Shown here piece after piece: positions 43,044 to 52,822 of a stretch of DNA of 64,000 nt. A program made the translations under genes and the position numbers. Position 1 is the stretch's first letter, and every line of letters begins with the position of its first letter. A model generated the notes under the pieces. It worked only from the letters and a program-made list of their open reading frames with translations, ran no database searches and had not been told where the DNA came from. Source of the DNA: Siderastrea siderea (taxonomy: Eukaryota; Cnidaria; Anthozoa; Scleractinia; Rhizangiidae); the NCBI GenBank assembly GCA_964030785.1, contig OZ034970.1, positions 23,126,935-23,190,934 on the forward strand, read 5' to 3'.

Positions 43044-44718
43044 CATTGCAGTTGAAACTATTTTTAAATACAACCCTGATTTTCCCATTAGCTAGGTTGA
43101 TCTTAAAAAGTTTTTTCATTAGCTACGTCTCAAACACATTTTTTGTTTAATGGTTGCTATTATGACCAAATTGATGGAGTATCTATGGGTTCACCTTTAG
43201 CACCTATATTAGCTAATTTTTTATGGGTTTTCACAAAGACCAATGGCTGAGTAATTACATAGACTCTCAGGTATTGTTCTACCGTAGGTGCGTTGATGAC
43301 ACCTTTTGTTCATTTCATAATCGGCAGGACGCTATGTTATTTTTTAATTACATAAATTCTCGACATCCCAACATTAAATTCACTTTTGAAACACAATTAA
43401 ATGGTAAACTGCCTTTTTTAGATGTTGTAGTGGATAATTCGAGGCAGGCATTCGTGATGCTTAAACCAGTATGGCGGTCTACGGCACTAACAACCAGGAC
43501 CAAGTTGAGAATCTTTGGGTCAAATGTGAAAGCGGTGCTCTTGTATGGTTTGGAAACCTGGAGGCTGACCAAGGGATTGAAGCAGAAATTGCAGGTGTTC
43601 GTCAACAAGAGCCTGAGGTGCATCCTTCGGATTTGGTGGCCAAGAAGAATCTGAAATGAGGAGCTTTGGAAACAAACAGGGAAGCGGCCGATAGAGGAGG
43701 AGATAAAACAACGAGCGTCGAGTTGGATTGGCCACACGCTGAGGAGGCCAGATGGACACGTGGCCAAGAGGGCCCTTGAGTGGAACCCACAGGGGAAGCG
43801 CAAGAGAGGGAGACCCCGACACAACTAGAGACGCACGAGAATGTCAGAGTTGGAGGAGAGAGGGCTTACGTGGCGTGAGGCAAAAGATACTGCACAAAAT
43901 AGGGTCAGATGGCGAGTGCTAGTGGAAGACCTATGTTCCATCAGGAACGAAGGGGAATAAGTCAAGTAAGTCAGTGGATAATTCTACTCCTTCCTGCGTC
44001 ATGTCGATCTATCATAAAAAAAACTTATATTGGTCTCCTAACTAATTTTTTAATTTCGCTTCATTTAAATACAAGATAGGTTTAATCCATACCCTGGTTG
44101 GTTGAATTTTTAAAATCAACAACACTAAATCTGGACTTCATAAAGATCTTGATAAGCTGTCAGAAACTCTTAAACACAATTCATTTCCTTCCCACATCAT
44201 CGATAAAACCATTAAACAAATTTTAAAGAAACCTAAAATCAACTGCCATTAGCGATAATGGTGGTCCTTTAAATGCCAATAGCAGTAACCCCCACTATTT
44301 TAAACTCCCTTTTATCGGCAATTTTTCAAACATCACCCAGATCAAAATAAAACAACTTTCCAGGCGTTTTTGCGATGACTTAGACATTAAATTAGTTTTC
44401 TCCTCTTATAAAATTAAGAATTTTTTCAGTTTTAAGGATCCTGTTCCTACCGCTCTTAAGTCTTTCGTTGTTTATCAATTTGCCTACGCGGGATGTAACT
44501 CCCGTTATATTGGTGAGACCTCTCGCCATTTCTCAACAAGGATTAAAGAGCACACTTTAACTGATAAAAATTCTCATATTTTTAACCACCTAAACAGTTC
44601 TCCTAATTGTAAAAACCAGTACACATCTGATTGTTTTAAAATTTTAGATTCTGCTAAAACCGTTTATAGTTTAAAACTAAAGGAAGCATTTTACATCAAA
44701 AGTCTGAAACCCGATTAA
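43044..44718 (+). pseudogene. Penelope-like element: RT catalytic region to GIY-YIG endonuclease
   Basis: This is the only place where the Penelope ORF runs past the tandem junction. It holds the RT active-site block FYRRCVDDTFCSFH (Cys in place of the usual Tyr before VDD), then NYINSRHPNIKFTFE and LPFLDVVVD. An RTE-like LINE tail interrupts at 43441-43972. The ORF resumes with HKKNLYWS, FKYKIGLIHTL and SFPSHIIDKTIKQ, and ends in a second GIY-YIG domain, NSRYIGETSRHFSTRIKEH, and a stop just after SLKP. Multiple frame changes show it is inactive. This endonuclease is clearly different from the minus-strand one (27451-28112), so two Penelope lineages are nested here. Confidence 0.8.
43441..43972 (+). 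mobile_element. RTE-like LINE 3' end with 12-bp target duplication
   Basis: AGTGGATAATTC flanks both sides (43429-43440, 43973-43984). Inside is the C-terminal tail of a LINE reverse transcriptase: TRTKLRIFGSNVKAVLLYG, ETWRLTKG, then in another frame SWIGHTLRRPDGHVAKRALE and NPQGKRKRGRPR, then WREAKDTAQNRVRWR. It has at least one shift near 43656. The short AAGTAAGTC-like end resembles the short tails of RTE-type elements. Confidence 0.8.
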
Positions 44719-44797
44719 AACACGCAAATTCAACATTTCAACACCTTTTTGACCTATGTTGAAAGATAGGTCTTAGCCGGACTGCAGTTTACGCTTT

Positions 44798-44918
44798 CTA
44801 TGTTTGTTTGTTTGTATGTTTGTATGTATGTATGTATGTATGTATGTATGTATGTATGTATGTATGTATGTATGTATGTATGTATGTATGTATGTATGTA
44901 TGTATGTATGTATGTAGA
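44798..44918. repeat. GTAT tetranucleotide microsatellite
   Basis: Starts as GTTTGTTTGTATG and continues as about 25 copies of TATG. It lies 80 bases past the Penelope stop. Confidence 0.95.
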
Positions 44919-44919
44919 T

Positions 44920-45566
44920 ATTTCTGATCCGGGGGGGCGTCCCATGTGAGACTGGGCGGAGATGCTCTTCATTCGACCTGTAAAAGATGCCATTCTAAAA
45001 CAGACGGAGAACGCGAGACGACGAGCATCCATGCACCATTCACATGGGAGTGCACCCCCTGGGGAATTTATGTGGCACTATGTGGCACCAATCAGATTGA
45101 GGCTACTAAGCTAAGAGTACCAATGGAAGAGCTGGTTAGAATCCGCTTACTGAAGCTGAAGGTCAGACAAGGTTAACCTTACCGGCCCTGTTGAATGTAC
45201 ATATGGGGATAAAAAAGGATCAGCACAAATGTGCTTTTCTACTTTTTCCTTTCGAATATTATATTTTGAGTAAAGGCTTGGTGTGGAGGAGTTGATGGTA
45301 ATTTCCGAAAGCTATTGTAAGGGCAGGTAAAATTGAACTTTGTCGTGGCCAACGGTGGAACGTGTCAAAAACAATCTTGTTCCAAAAATAGACTTGTTGA
45401 CGAGAAACTGTAATTTAATTTGTTCTTTTATGATTTGTGTTATGAAACAGCTGTTTTGGTTATGTATCTTTGAGGATGATGTTGGTTGAAAAGATTGTAC
45501 CTGTGCTTGATATGGATAATTTTGACTGTACTTTGCAAGGTTTTTGAAACGGCTTTGCTTGATGAT
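44920..45566. other. no gene recognised
   Basis: Contains CCCATGTGAGACTG near 44940 and ATTCACATGGGA near 45038, a possible short inverted pair. No supported ORF. Confidence 0.35.
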
Positions 45567-45996
45567 TTGAAATTTATAGCGACGTGTTTAAGATTGCAAT
45601 TTGCATAAATTAGTTTGTTTATTCAATCGTGTCTGTAGGGTTTTAAACCTGTTTTCTCTTCCCATATTACGGTTAAGTTTTAGTTTCCGATGTTGTGTCC
45701 ATAATTTATATCAGTCATATCCACAGATTTTCCAGCCGACATAGAAATGATTTCTTTCTTGGTTTTATCATATACAGGAGCATATGGTTTTTGAAATTTA
45801 TAGCGACCTCCTTAAGATAGCAATTTTCATAAATTAGTTTGTTCATTCAAGCGTGTCTGGAGGTTCTTCCCATAATGCAGTTAAGTTTTAGTTTACGATG
45901 TTGTGTCCATGATTTATATCAGTCATATCCCCAGATTTTCCAGCCGACGTAGAAATGATTTCTTTCTTGGTTTTATCATATACAGGAACATATGGC
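45567..45996. repeat. tandem duplication of about 224 bp
   Basis: TTGAAATTTATAGCGAC starts each copy (45567 and 45791) and CATATACAGGA(G/A)CATATGG ends each. The second copy is shorter by an internal deletion. Non-coding. Confidence 0.85.
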
Positions 45997-46101
45997 AAGA
46001 AAATTTGTTTGAAAAACGACTCTTGCCCACTTTCGGTCTTCAATTTTCATAAACAAGTTTGTGCAACTGGGAGTGCCAATGGCTGTCCTCTGCTCAAATT
46101 A

Positions 46102-46512
46102 TTTTGTTATACCTCCCAACTCAAACGCCTTTTTTGATTGGACAAGAATGTGTCACGTGGCATGGGCTAACTCCCTAGGGAAACAACAACTTCAACTTTT
46201 GACTCGCACGTGATCAGGTCATGCGCCTTGAATCCGCGGCAAATTAGTGTCCAGCCGTGTCAAGAATACAATTTTTTCTCCGTCATGGCCGCGAAACGCT
46301 TTCAAGTCCGAACAGAAGAAGAAATTGAACAATTGATACGGGATAAAAGTTCGAAATCCACAAAAAAGGCATGACAAAATGCTGTTAAAACCTTATGAGA
46401 GTTCTGTAAGGAACAAAACTTACTACAAAGCTTTGAAGAACTAAACAAGACGGATCTAATCAGGTATGTAAGCTTAATTTGTTCTATTTTTGAGTTGGGA
46501 GGTATAACAAAA
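46102..46512 (+). mobile_element. inverted-repeat element carrying a Crypton-type first exon
   Basis: The 24-base ends (TTTTGTTATACCTCCCAACT plus CAAA) are perfect inverted repeats at 46102-46125 and 46489-46512. Inside, an ATG at 46285 opens the frame MAAKRFQVRTEEEIEQLI, continuing with SSKSTKKA and EFCKEQNLLQSFEELNKT to a clean donor (CAG|GTATGT) at 46463. This resembles the N-terminus of DUF3504/Crypton-like recombinase genes. Two TGA stops interrupt it, both at positions where CGA would fit. It is therefore a truncated, decayed copy: a first exon trapped between inverted repeats. Confidence 0.6.
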
Positions 46513-46786
46513 CATTTCGTCAAAAACATGACCCTCAATGTTCCCCGAGGCAAACTGAGGGTCTCGGGGAAACAAAACTCACTGTTTCCCTTGGGGCCAG
46601 TCATTAAGCGCTTAATCTAATACGTTTGTTTCTTTCACTTCTTGTTCTAGTGTCAGTTTGACCTTTTAGCCTGTAGCCTACTAGCCCGATAGTTACTCTA
46701 TCTCCAATTTTATTCCAACTGGGTTTTTAGCAGGATTTTGTTTTGCATTCCAAGAGTATTGCTGAGTAAAAGAGAAAGCTGTTTTA

Positions 46787-46937
46787 GGCCCAGTTCAGAC
46801 GCCATACCTCTCATGCAAGCTCTGCCGTACCCTGAGATTTTGGCTTGCCTAATTGAGATCTGTCGAAAAAAACTCGTTTGGACACCGTACAACTGCCAAA
46901 AAGCGGCACGTGAAAGGTACGGCGTCTGAACTGAGCC
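46787..46937. mobile_element. 151-bp MITE with TTA target duplication
   Basis: GGCCCAGTTCAGACGCCATA at the left is mirrored by TACGGCGTCTGAACTGAGCC at the right, flanked by TTA (46784-46786, 46938-46940). A 3-base TTA duplication fits PIF/Harbinger. Confidence 0.8.
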
Positions 46938-47304
46938 TTATGCACTCAGTGTGCTATAGTGGAGGGGGAAGTATTTGTGTTGTTTTGTCCTCAGAGTATG
47001 TCTTAAAAATCGCAAATAAGCTAGGATGAGACTTGTCATTTCAAAATAGGTCAAGCACGCAATGCGTACCTATGTTTTAGTCTTTGTCCTTTCCGGTGTC
47101 ATACAATGCCGGACACTTAGTAACGGTATTTGTATCAGACAGTACCAGGCAGACCAAGCACCTTGTTTTGTTATCATTCGGTTTTGGTATCATTCTGTTC
47201 CAGATACGTTGTAACGGTTTTCGTATTATCTATTGTTGTCATTAGCTCAGCATGTTATCAATGTTACCTATAAATATAGCGCTATTTTGACTATTTTCAT
47301 TAAA

Positions 47305-47337
47305 CTGAAGATGGCATAAGTTATGCCGAAACATGCC
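47305..47337 (+). ncRNA. minimal hammerhead-ribozyme-like motif
   Basis: CTGAAGATGGCATAAG then TTATGCCGAAACATGCC. Same as 28108-28141 except one base less in the loop, and GCC instead of GTC at the cleavage position, which should prevent cleavage. Confidence 0.4.
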
Positions 47338-48032
47338 TTTCAAAGGTTGTCTCGTGTTTCTTAAATTTATCATTGTTCTATTGCTAACTAGAAGATATGG
47401 AAATTCTCTCGTTCTTTTCATTCTTTTCACAGCCCTAATTGATTTCATTCAAACGCGACAAAAACATAGGGAACTTTCTAGTTAGAAGTGTACTTAAATC
47501 TGATGATCAACTGGGTGCTTTTAAGTGCGCGCACAAACGATGCAACACTTGTCCTTTCATTCACAATGCGGACAAAATAACAGGACCCAAGCGATCGATT
47601 GAAATTACTGATCGTTTTACATGGACCTCCGCAAATGTTATCTATTGCATAACATGCACTTTATGCAAAAAAGATATACATTGGTGAAACAGGGAGGAGA
47701 CTAGGCGACCGTTTCCGCGAACACCTACGAGACGTTGAAAGAAATGACAAGGACGCATCCAAACCAATCGCCCGACATTTCAATCTCCCTAATCATCCAG
47801 CCAACACAGGGCGACCTGTGGCCTTTCCCTACACCAGGGTAACACGGAAAGCCGCAAAAATCTAGAACCAAAGTTCATTTTTCAAATCGGCACACTTAAT
47901 CCCCACGGTATCAACGACAGCTTTTTATTCAACTAATTATTCTTGTTTTTCACGTGGCCATGTTCCTACCAATAGCGTAGCTCCACCACTCTTCATATAA
48001 ACGAAGCGCAACCCACAATTACTTGATTTGCT

Positions 48033-48063
48033 CTGGCGAAGGGCTAACGCTCGAAACGTCAGC
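48033..48063 (+). ncRNA. hammerhead-like motif, degenerate core
   Basis: CTGGCGAAGGGCTAACGCTC then GAAACGTCAGC. Identical to the motif at 27323-27353, including the CTGG core change. Confidence 0.4.
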
Positions 48064-48136
48064 TTTCAATCTCTTTACGGTGGCCAATTTACCTTATCAA
48101 CTCAGTTGATAAATCCAAAATTTTGTGTTTCACGTC

Positions 48137-48172
<36 letters not shown>

Positions 48173-48363
48173 ACCCCCTTGTTAGGCGGCGCGATGTCTC
48201 AAACGTCACTGCCGTCTCATGAAATGCAAGGCACATTCCTGAATTGTCGGGTGTCAGTAGACTTAGTCTTCGCACGGGCTGTAATCAATCAGGCTCGTTA
48301 GATTAAAAGTTAATCTCTCAAATACCGCACAATTTGCTTGTGATATTACCTTTTTTCCATCTA

Positions 48364-48825
48364 TAGCTATGACGTAACCAGATAGAAAAAAGTAAACGTA
48401 GAATTAGAAAGGAGCGTAATTTTGTTGTTTTGAGTTTCGCAGCGTATTGAAGTTAAGCAAAGGTAAGCATTGAAATGTTTATTTCTCATGGTAGTATTGA
48501 CAAAATACATTAGAATCACTGGTCGGCATTCGAACAATGGCCTTGTTGTTATCACGAAGTAAATTAAAATGGACTTGCATCGTTGTTTAAAAATAGATTG
48601 CAATTATCCTGCACTCGTGTCGTTAGGATCCGAATGGAGCCCTTGCCTGAAGGCTGAAACATTTGTCGTGAATGTCTAAGAGCCGTACTTAACGATATCA
48701 CGGTTTAAGAAAGATTTATTTTTCCAGGTAAAGCTACAGGTTTTCTCCTGGAGAAAGAGTGGTACAGAGGTCACTGGTTACAAACAAACAAAGTTTTCAA
48801 GTTGCATACATACATTTAACTCCTC
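48364..48825. repeat. leader-type monomer, copy 1 (holds the empty site)
   Basis: Begins TAGCTATGACGTAACCAGAT, continues GGAGCGTAATTTTGTTG, GAAATGTTTATTTCTC and CTGAAGGCTGAAACATTTGT, then reads uninterrupted through ATCACGGTTTAAGAAAGATT to ACATACATTTAACTCC. Related monomers occur at 48922, 54215 and 55728. Confidence 0.8.
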
Positions 48826-48921
48826 ACATACCGGAAGTGCAAATCGTGCACAACAGGTCACCGGAAACCACGAACTACTAAAGTTATAAGGTTTAAAAAG
48901 CTTTTTTCGTTACGAAAAGGT

Positions 48922-49180
48922 TAAGTAAAGGTAAGCGTTGAAATGTTTATTTCTCAGGGTAGTATTGACAAAATACATTACAATCACTGGTCGGCATTCC
49001 AACAATGGCCTTGTTGTTATAATGAAGTGAATTAAAATGGACCTACATCGTTGTTTAAAAATAGATTGCAATTAGCCTGCATGCACTCGTTTCGTTAGGA
49101 TCCGAATGGAGCCCTTGCCTGAAGGCTGAAACATTTGTCGTGAATGCCTAAGGGTCGTACTTTACGATATCACGGTTTAA
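48922..49180. repeat. leader-type monomer, copy 2 (left part; continues at 54037)
   Basis: Matches copy 1 from GGTAAGC(G/A)TTGAAATG to CACGGTTTAA. The remaining part (TTAAGAACTATTTATTTCTC to ACATACATTTAATTC) lies at 54037-54150, on the far side of the 4.86-kb insertion. Confidence 0.85.
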
Positions 49181-50393
49181 GAGCCGTTGTCAGTAACTTT
49201 CGAGAATCCGGCGACAGAGCCGAAAATTCGAATTTCTTTTTATTTGCCCAAAAGAACCCTTTTGGTAAACTATTTTCAAAAATAATATTAAAAAGTTCCA
49301 GCGAGTTTTTATTTTGGCCAAAAAACGGAAAGTTCGAAATTGGCCTAAACGGGCCTTTGGACCCGATGTAAATTATGCAAATTAGTACATTTTCAAAACG
49401 CTCGTACAAGACAACGAAAACTTGCCTGGAATTAATCTTTTCACAGTTTGTTAGACATCTCTTGAACTTGCTTTCAAAGTAAACTTTACGTCGATCTAAA
49501 CGTTCTTTCCTTGATATCCAGGCGCGTAAAGAGTACAGTATTTTCTATTCCGTTGATACACTGAATTTTACCAATTTTTAGAAGACCATATCATCGGGGG
49601 TATACGAATATCTAGGTCATAAAAGGACTCTCTGGAATCGGAAATGCTTGTTGTTTATCATATTAAAATATTTAGTTTGGCCCGTGAAAAGCGAGAGCGT
49701 GAGGTGAAAATATGTGGAGTGCACTTTGGCAGTTTTCGCCATGTCTTTACTGTACTCCTATTTCAAGTCACATATGCTTTTCAGACACGACGGTCGACGT
49801 TTCTGGTCTGTACCATACTGCTTTTATACTGAAAGTAAGCTAAAGCATTTCCTTATCTTAAATCTAGTTACAAAGCGATGTTCTGACTTTATTTTACGCG
49901 AGTTTCACATAATACAACAATTAGACGATGAAAGATCCCTGTCGACATTGTGATGTTTTGATACACGATGTTACCCCGTCGCACGAATATTTCACTTTTC
50001 AGACTTTTCCAAACTAACTATCGTTACTTTAGGGCAGATATTAAAATTTTAAATGTTTAAGTACGTGAATTCGAGTAAAAAGAAACCTTGAATAAATATG
50101 CCATTAAGTCACTTTACGATAAAGGAATTCGGTGGGCATAGATGCTATCAGAAATCTCCTTATGCAAATAAAAACGCGTCTGCGCGATATTTTTGTGTTG
50201 CTTTATAAGACTAAAACGCTGGCGCGTAAATAGCCTGTTTTTGCAGTCCACCTGCTAAAATACATTTGCCAGTGAAGCTTATTAGCTTTGATATTTGTTT
50301 GTTAAGATGTTTTGAAAATATGATGGAGTCAGGCCATTCATACTGACTCATTCCGCGATCAGAACAGATAACTCTATAACCAGACTTAAAAAA

Positions 50394-50606
50394 TCATTCC
50401 ACTGCTAAGATGTACGGTGATTTACTTACTTGTAATGTTTGAATGAGTTTCTGTTCCCTCACAAAGCAATCCTTAGCTGAAATTTCGTACAATGGGCACG
50501 TCGGACAAAAATGATCAATGCCGGCCAAAAGCGAGTTGCATGTTGCGTGACAATTGAAATGTGATACAGTAGCGCGGGGGAGAAATGACCAGGAAATGAC
50601 TGTCAA
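50394..50606 (-). CDS. Cys-rich ORF in left arm
   Basis: A 70-residue frame, MTVISWSFLPRATVSHF, then CHATCNSLLAGIDHFCPTCP, ending shortly after a consensus-like donor (CAA|GTAAGT). The same frame is preserved in the right arm at 52610-52822 with only a few substitutions. It could be the first exon of a gene carried by the element. Cys/His spacing suggests metal binding, but no family is recognised. Confidence 0.35.
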   Translation of the reverse strand: MTVISWSFLPRATVSHFNCHATCNSLLAGIDHFCPTCPLYEISAKDCFVREQKLIQTLQVSKSPYILAVE

Positions 50607-50890
50607 TATTTGCGTTTCTTATGACAGCTTTTCTTTCTTTCGTTCGTTCCTTCTTTAATTAAAAAAAAAAACGTTTCAAGTTATAAACGATGAATTAAAA
50701 CACAATAGTGTCATATTCTATTCATGATGTGAAGTCCAAAAAACTCTATCCTGTGTGAATTTTGGGGATGCTTTTTATGGGGCCAGTAATTCAGGCCATT
50801 TATTTATTCATTTATTTTATTTTCAAATTTTTACGTAACTTTTCTGTTAACGGTCCTGTAACGTATTTACTCGTTTTACTCTTGTAGTCC

Positions 50891-50927
50891 CTGAAGAAGG
50901 CTTGTCTTGCAAACCGAAACATCGTGC
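50891..50927 (+). ncRNA. weak hammerhead-like motif
   Basis: CTGAAGAAGGCTTGTC then TTGCAAACCGAAACATCGTGC. Core CUGANGA and GAAA are present with an imperfect stem II (GGCTTG/CAAACC). The base at the cleavage position is G, so it is likely inactive. Confidence 0.25.
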
Positions 50928-51022
50928 AAATTGTTGTTACATACATTTTTTTACTTTACGTATTTCGTCTTCTGTGTCTTTCTTTAAATGCCGTAAGGGT
51001 CATTCGTTTCGTATACTTTTTT

Positions 51023-51427
51023 AGGGGAAGGGGATCCTGGCACGCGAGCGTGGAGGGAGCGAGAACGCGACAAGATGGCGGGAAGGATTATCCCTCCTCT
51101 CCCGGTCTCCCCAAGTCGCTGTATCAAACGATAAACAAGCTAACGCCCTCAAATAAACCGGCGTTTCCCAACGATATATAGCCTGCATAGCAGTCATTTC
51201 TGTTTCCTTTTAGCCAAGCAAAAGAAGTGTGAGGCAAGCGGGATACGCGAGAGGGCATGGGGCGAAAAAGAGTAAGAGTCAGGAAACGCCGGTTTAGTTG
51301 AGGGCGGTAGTTTGTTTATCGTTTGATACAGAGACCTGGGGAGAGGCGGGAAAATCCTTCCCGCTATCTTGTCGCGTTTGCATTCGCTCCCTTTGGCTCT
51401 CGCGCGCCAGGATCTCCCTCCCCTCCC
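51023..51427. mobile_element. foldback element inside the spacer
   Basis: AGGGGAAGGGGATCCTGG is mirrored by CCAGGATCTCCCTCCCCT. The arms extend about 150 bases each through ATCGTTTGATACAG(A)GAC and GGAAACGCCGG-type text. Non-coding. Confidence 0.7.
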
Positions 51428-51429
51428 CA

Positions 51430-52358
51430 CCCCCTCCTCCTGTTTCTAGAGCTTTCCTAGTAGCCGTTCCTCTTTATGTGGAAAACTTTTAACTAATGTA
51501 CACGTTCGCTCTACTTCTTTTCCAAAACTATTAACCTCATCCGGACCAATTTCTAATGACTTCAGGTGTGGGTGAACGTCCTTATTGTAATCTCTAAGCG
51601 CAACACATTGCAAATCATGTGGATCTCTTGACCTTGCTCCTCACAGCGAAGTGAGGCGAAATAAGGACGAAAGACTGCAAGTTGCCATTGTGAATTTACA
51701 TAATAGCTCTCCGAACAAAATGTTACTTCCAAAAGGTATTGCAGTTTCGAAACTGCTGTGTTTTGTTGATTTTCCGATTAGTTCGTTCAGTTTGACTGAC
51801 TAGACTTTATTTAAACACCGGACCTGTTGTGACAAGATTTAGTATTATTTTTCGTGGTTTTGTTAGTTTCAGTTCAAACACGTTTTCAGTAATTTTAGTG
51901 CCCTTGCGAGCAGAAATTCACATTGGGTGTTACAAGTACTTCCTGTAACAAGTTAGAGATATGTATCAGTTTGTGGTTATTAACCATTAGTGGTTTTAAA
52001 AAGATTGTAATCAAATTATGTTCGGTAATTATCAATAGATATCGTAGCCCACGCGAAGGAAATTAGTATAATGCATGAGCGTTACGGCAAAGAAACAATA
52101 GTGAGTTTATGCCAACTTAGGTTTGCGGCCGGACTTACGTAGCTAAGGCGTTTACGTCCGATGACTATTAAACTAGTGAGCATTGTAATGTTAAGTTAGA
52201 ACGGTTAGAACGGTTAGAACGATTAGAGTGAACAGAACGAATGTACGAACGAAGTCCAATAAAGTCAAGAAAACGATAGATACAGTCCTGAGTGTTTGTT
52301 GAACCAGCCGAGCGGAGATAATCCTTAACGCAGTGGAAGATTCCGCAAAAGGACCTTC
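51430..52358. other. spacer of the large inverted-repeat element, LTR-like 3' part
   Basis: The 3' half contains a triplicated AGAACGGTT (52197-52225) followed by AATAAAGTCAAG and CAGTCCTGAGTG, which looks like the R-U5 part of an LTR. No matching second LTR is present in the window. No ORF recognised. Confidence 0.3.
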
Positions 52359-52487
52359 TGAATTACTGGCCCCATAAAAAGCATCCCCAAAATTCGCGCA
52401 GGATAGAGTTTTTTGGACTTCGCATCATAAATAGATAATGAAACTATCGTGTTTCTTGTTTTAATTCATCGAGCATAACCTGAAAGG

Positions 52488-52488
<1 letters not shown>

Positions 52489-52560
<72 letters not shown>
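52489..52560. repeat. TTA trinucleotide microsatellite
   Basis: About 24 ATT/TTA triplets in the right arm only. The left arm has an A-run at the matching place. Confidence 0.95.
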
Positions 52561-52561
<1 letters not shown>

Positions 52562-52609
52562 AGAAGGAACGAATGAAAGAAAGAAAAGCTGTCATAAGAA
52601 ACGCAAATA

Positions 52610-52822
52610 TTGACAGTCATTTCCTGGTCATTTCCCCCCCGCGCTACTGTATCACATTTCAATTGTCACGCAACATGCAACTCGCTTTTGGCCGGCATTG
52701 ATCATTTTTGTCCGACGTGCCCATTGTACGAAATTTCAGCTAAGGATTGCTTTGTGAGGGAACAGAAACTCATTCAAACATTACAAGTAAGTAAATCACC
52801 GTATATCTTAACAATGGAATGA
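52610..52822 (+). CDS. Cys-rich ORF in right arm
   Basis: Mirror copy of 50606-50394 with the same start, Cys spacing and GTAAGT donor. The proteins differ at a few positions only (for example FPPR for FLPR). Confidence 0.35.
   Translation: MTVISWSFPPRATVSHFNCHATCNSLLAGIDHFCPTCPLYEISAKDCFVREQKLIQTLQVSKSPYILTME

Larger units (their letters stand above)
38666..43286 (+). repeat. tandem unit 3 of 3
   Basis: Same organisation as unit 2 and two bases shorter near 41632. Its right edge is continuous with downstream Penelope sequence, so it is the original right end of the segment before amplification. Confidence 0.95.
47074..48114 (+). mobile_element. inverted fourth copy of the Penelope endonuclease fragment
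   Basis: Matches the reverse complement of 27274-28367 with moderate divergence. It includes a hammerhead-like motif at 47305-47337, the decayed ORF with FKRDKNIGNFLVRS and CNTCPF (47430-47690), then FIFQIGTLNPHGIN near 47900, and the second hammerhead-like motif at 48033-48063. Several frame breaks. Because it carries the same ends as the tandem copies, the fragment itself was a mobile or duplicated unit before the triplication. Confidence 0.75.

Noticed and set aside
26661..43286. CRISPR-like or satellite array
   Set aside because: Units of 4.6 kb contain transposon genes. There is no short repeat and spacer pattern.
43520..43824. Minus-strand ORFs over the RTE-like tail
   Set aside because: Antisense shadows of the LINE C-terminal coding sequence.
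48602..48708. Hammerhead reading of CTGAAGGCTGAAACATTTGTC in the monomers
   Set aside because: The core would be CTGAAGG, without the required final A, and there is no stem II.
51832..52340. Solo LTR
   Set aside because: Has an AATAAA and R-U5-like look but no clear TG...CA ends or target duplication, so it is mentioned only as spacer content.
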